6,717 nucleotides of DNA from Candidatus Aminicenantota bacterium (GTDB lineage: Bacteria > Acidobacteriota > Aminicenantia > JAMOAD01): the NCBI GenBank assembly GCA_027070475.1, contig JALXDT010000113.1, positions 1 to 6,717 on the forward strand, written 5' to 3'. The position numbers and the translations under genes were made by a program. Shown here piece by piece: positions 6,622 to 6,717 of the stretch. Position 1 is the first letter of the stretch. Every line of letters begins with the position of its first letter. The notes under the pieces were generated by a model. That model was given only the letters and a program-made list of their open reading frames with translations, did no database searches and had not been told where the DNA came from.

Positions 6622-6660
6622 AAAGCCCGTTCGCTGTAAGCGAACGGGCTTTCTTATTTT
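6622..6660 (+). terminator. strong intrinsic terminator after the receptor gene
   Basis: A perfect 13-bp stem, AAAGCCCGTTCGC (6622-6634) with GCGAACGGGCTTT (6640-6652), encloses the loop TGTAA and is followed by the T-rich CTTATTTT. The stem is G-C rich against a very AT-rich background. The A-run before the stem mirrors the T-run after it, so it may work in both directions. Confidence 0.93.
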
Positions 6661-6679
6661 AATGGAATTTTTTTTATTC

Positions 6680-6712
6680 TTTTATTTATATTATATTTTT
6701 TTATAAATAAAA
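6680..6712. repeat. all-A/T inverted repeat at the window edge
   Basis: TTTTATTTATA (6680-6690) is the exact reverse complement of TATAAATAAAA (6702-6712), with an 11-nt spacer. The whole stretch from 6661 is almost only A and T and holds no gene. An inverted repeat of this composition can arise by chance in such sequence, so its significance is doubtful. Confidence 0.4.
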
Positions 6713-6717
6713 TAATT

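Overview
The window looks like a low-GC, Gram-negative bacterial chromosome. It reads left to right on the + strand, with no mobile element, RNA gene or CRISPR array that I can see. The most informative gene for taxonomy is the large outer-membrane receptor. It combines a signal peptide, a carboxypeptidase-regulatory-like domain, a TonB plug and an Oar-type beta-barrel, an architecture especially common in Acidobacteriota and Aminicenantes-like lineages. Combined with the AT-rich, lysine-rich neighbouring genes, I infer a low-GC member of that broad group. This is an inference from family resemblance, not a placement.

Layout: (1) positions 3-239 are the 3' end of an unidentified coiled-coil gene. 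(2) An 81-bp gap holds a near-consensus sigma-70-type promoter (TTGACC, 17 bp, TATAAT) and a Shine-Dalgarno site. (3) Positions 321-3443 form a tightly packed, overlapping three-gene operon: an NtrC-family response regulator, an RluB/RsuA-type pseudouridine synthase (GTG start in a GTGA overlap) and a Gfo/Idh/MocA-family oxidoreductase. (4) Two perfect 18-bp direct repeats, each a palindrome, directly follow the operon. Together they can fold into one long hairpin ending in a T-run, probably the operon terminator. (5) Positions 3583-6597 encode the 1004-residue TonB-dependent receptor, with its own strong Shine-Dalgarno site and a textbook intrinsic terminator. (6) The last ~60 bp are extremely AT-rich and contain no gene.

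How the genes work together: the regulator has an intact receiver domain, GAFTGA loop and Fis-type helix-turn-helix, so it should be a sigma-54 activator. However, no histidine kinase and no properly spaced sigma-54 promoter is visible here, so its partner and targets probably lie elsewhere. The pseudouridine synthase (ribosome maturation) and the oxidoreductase share its transcript but no evident pathway. The receptor is a separate transcription unit. It has no SusD-like partner in the window and its substrate cannot be read from sequence.

I do not see a convincing new multi-gene system. The points most worth a second look are the altered 'glutamate switch' residues in the regulator's ATPase, the tandem palindromes before the receptor gene, and an EF-hand-like acidic loop inside the receptor barrel.
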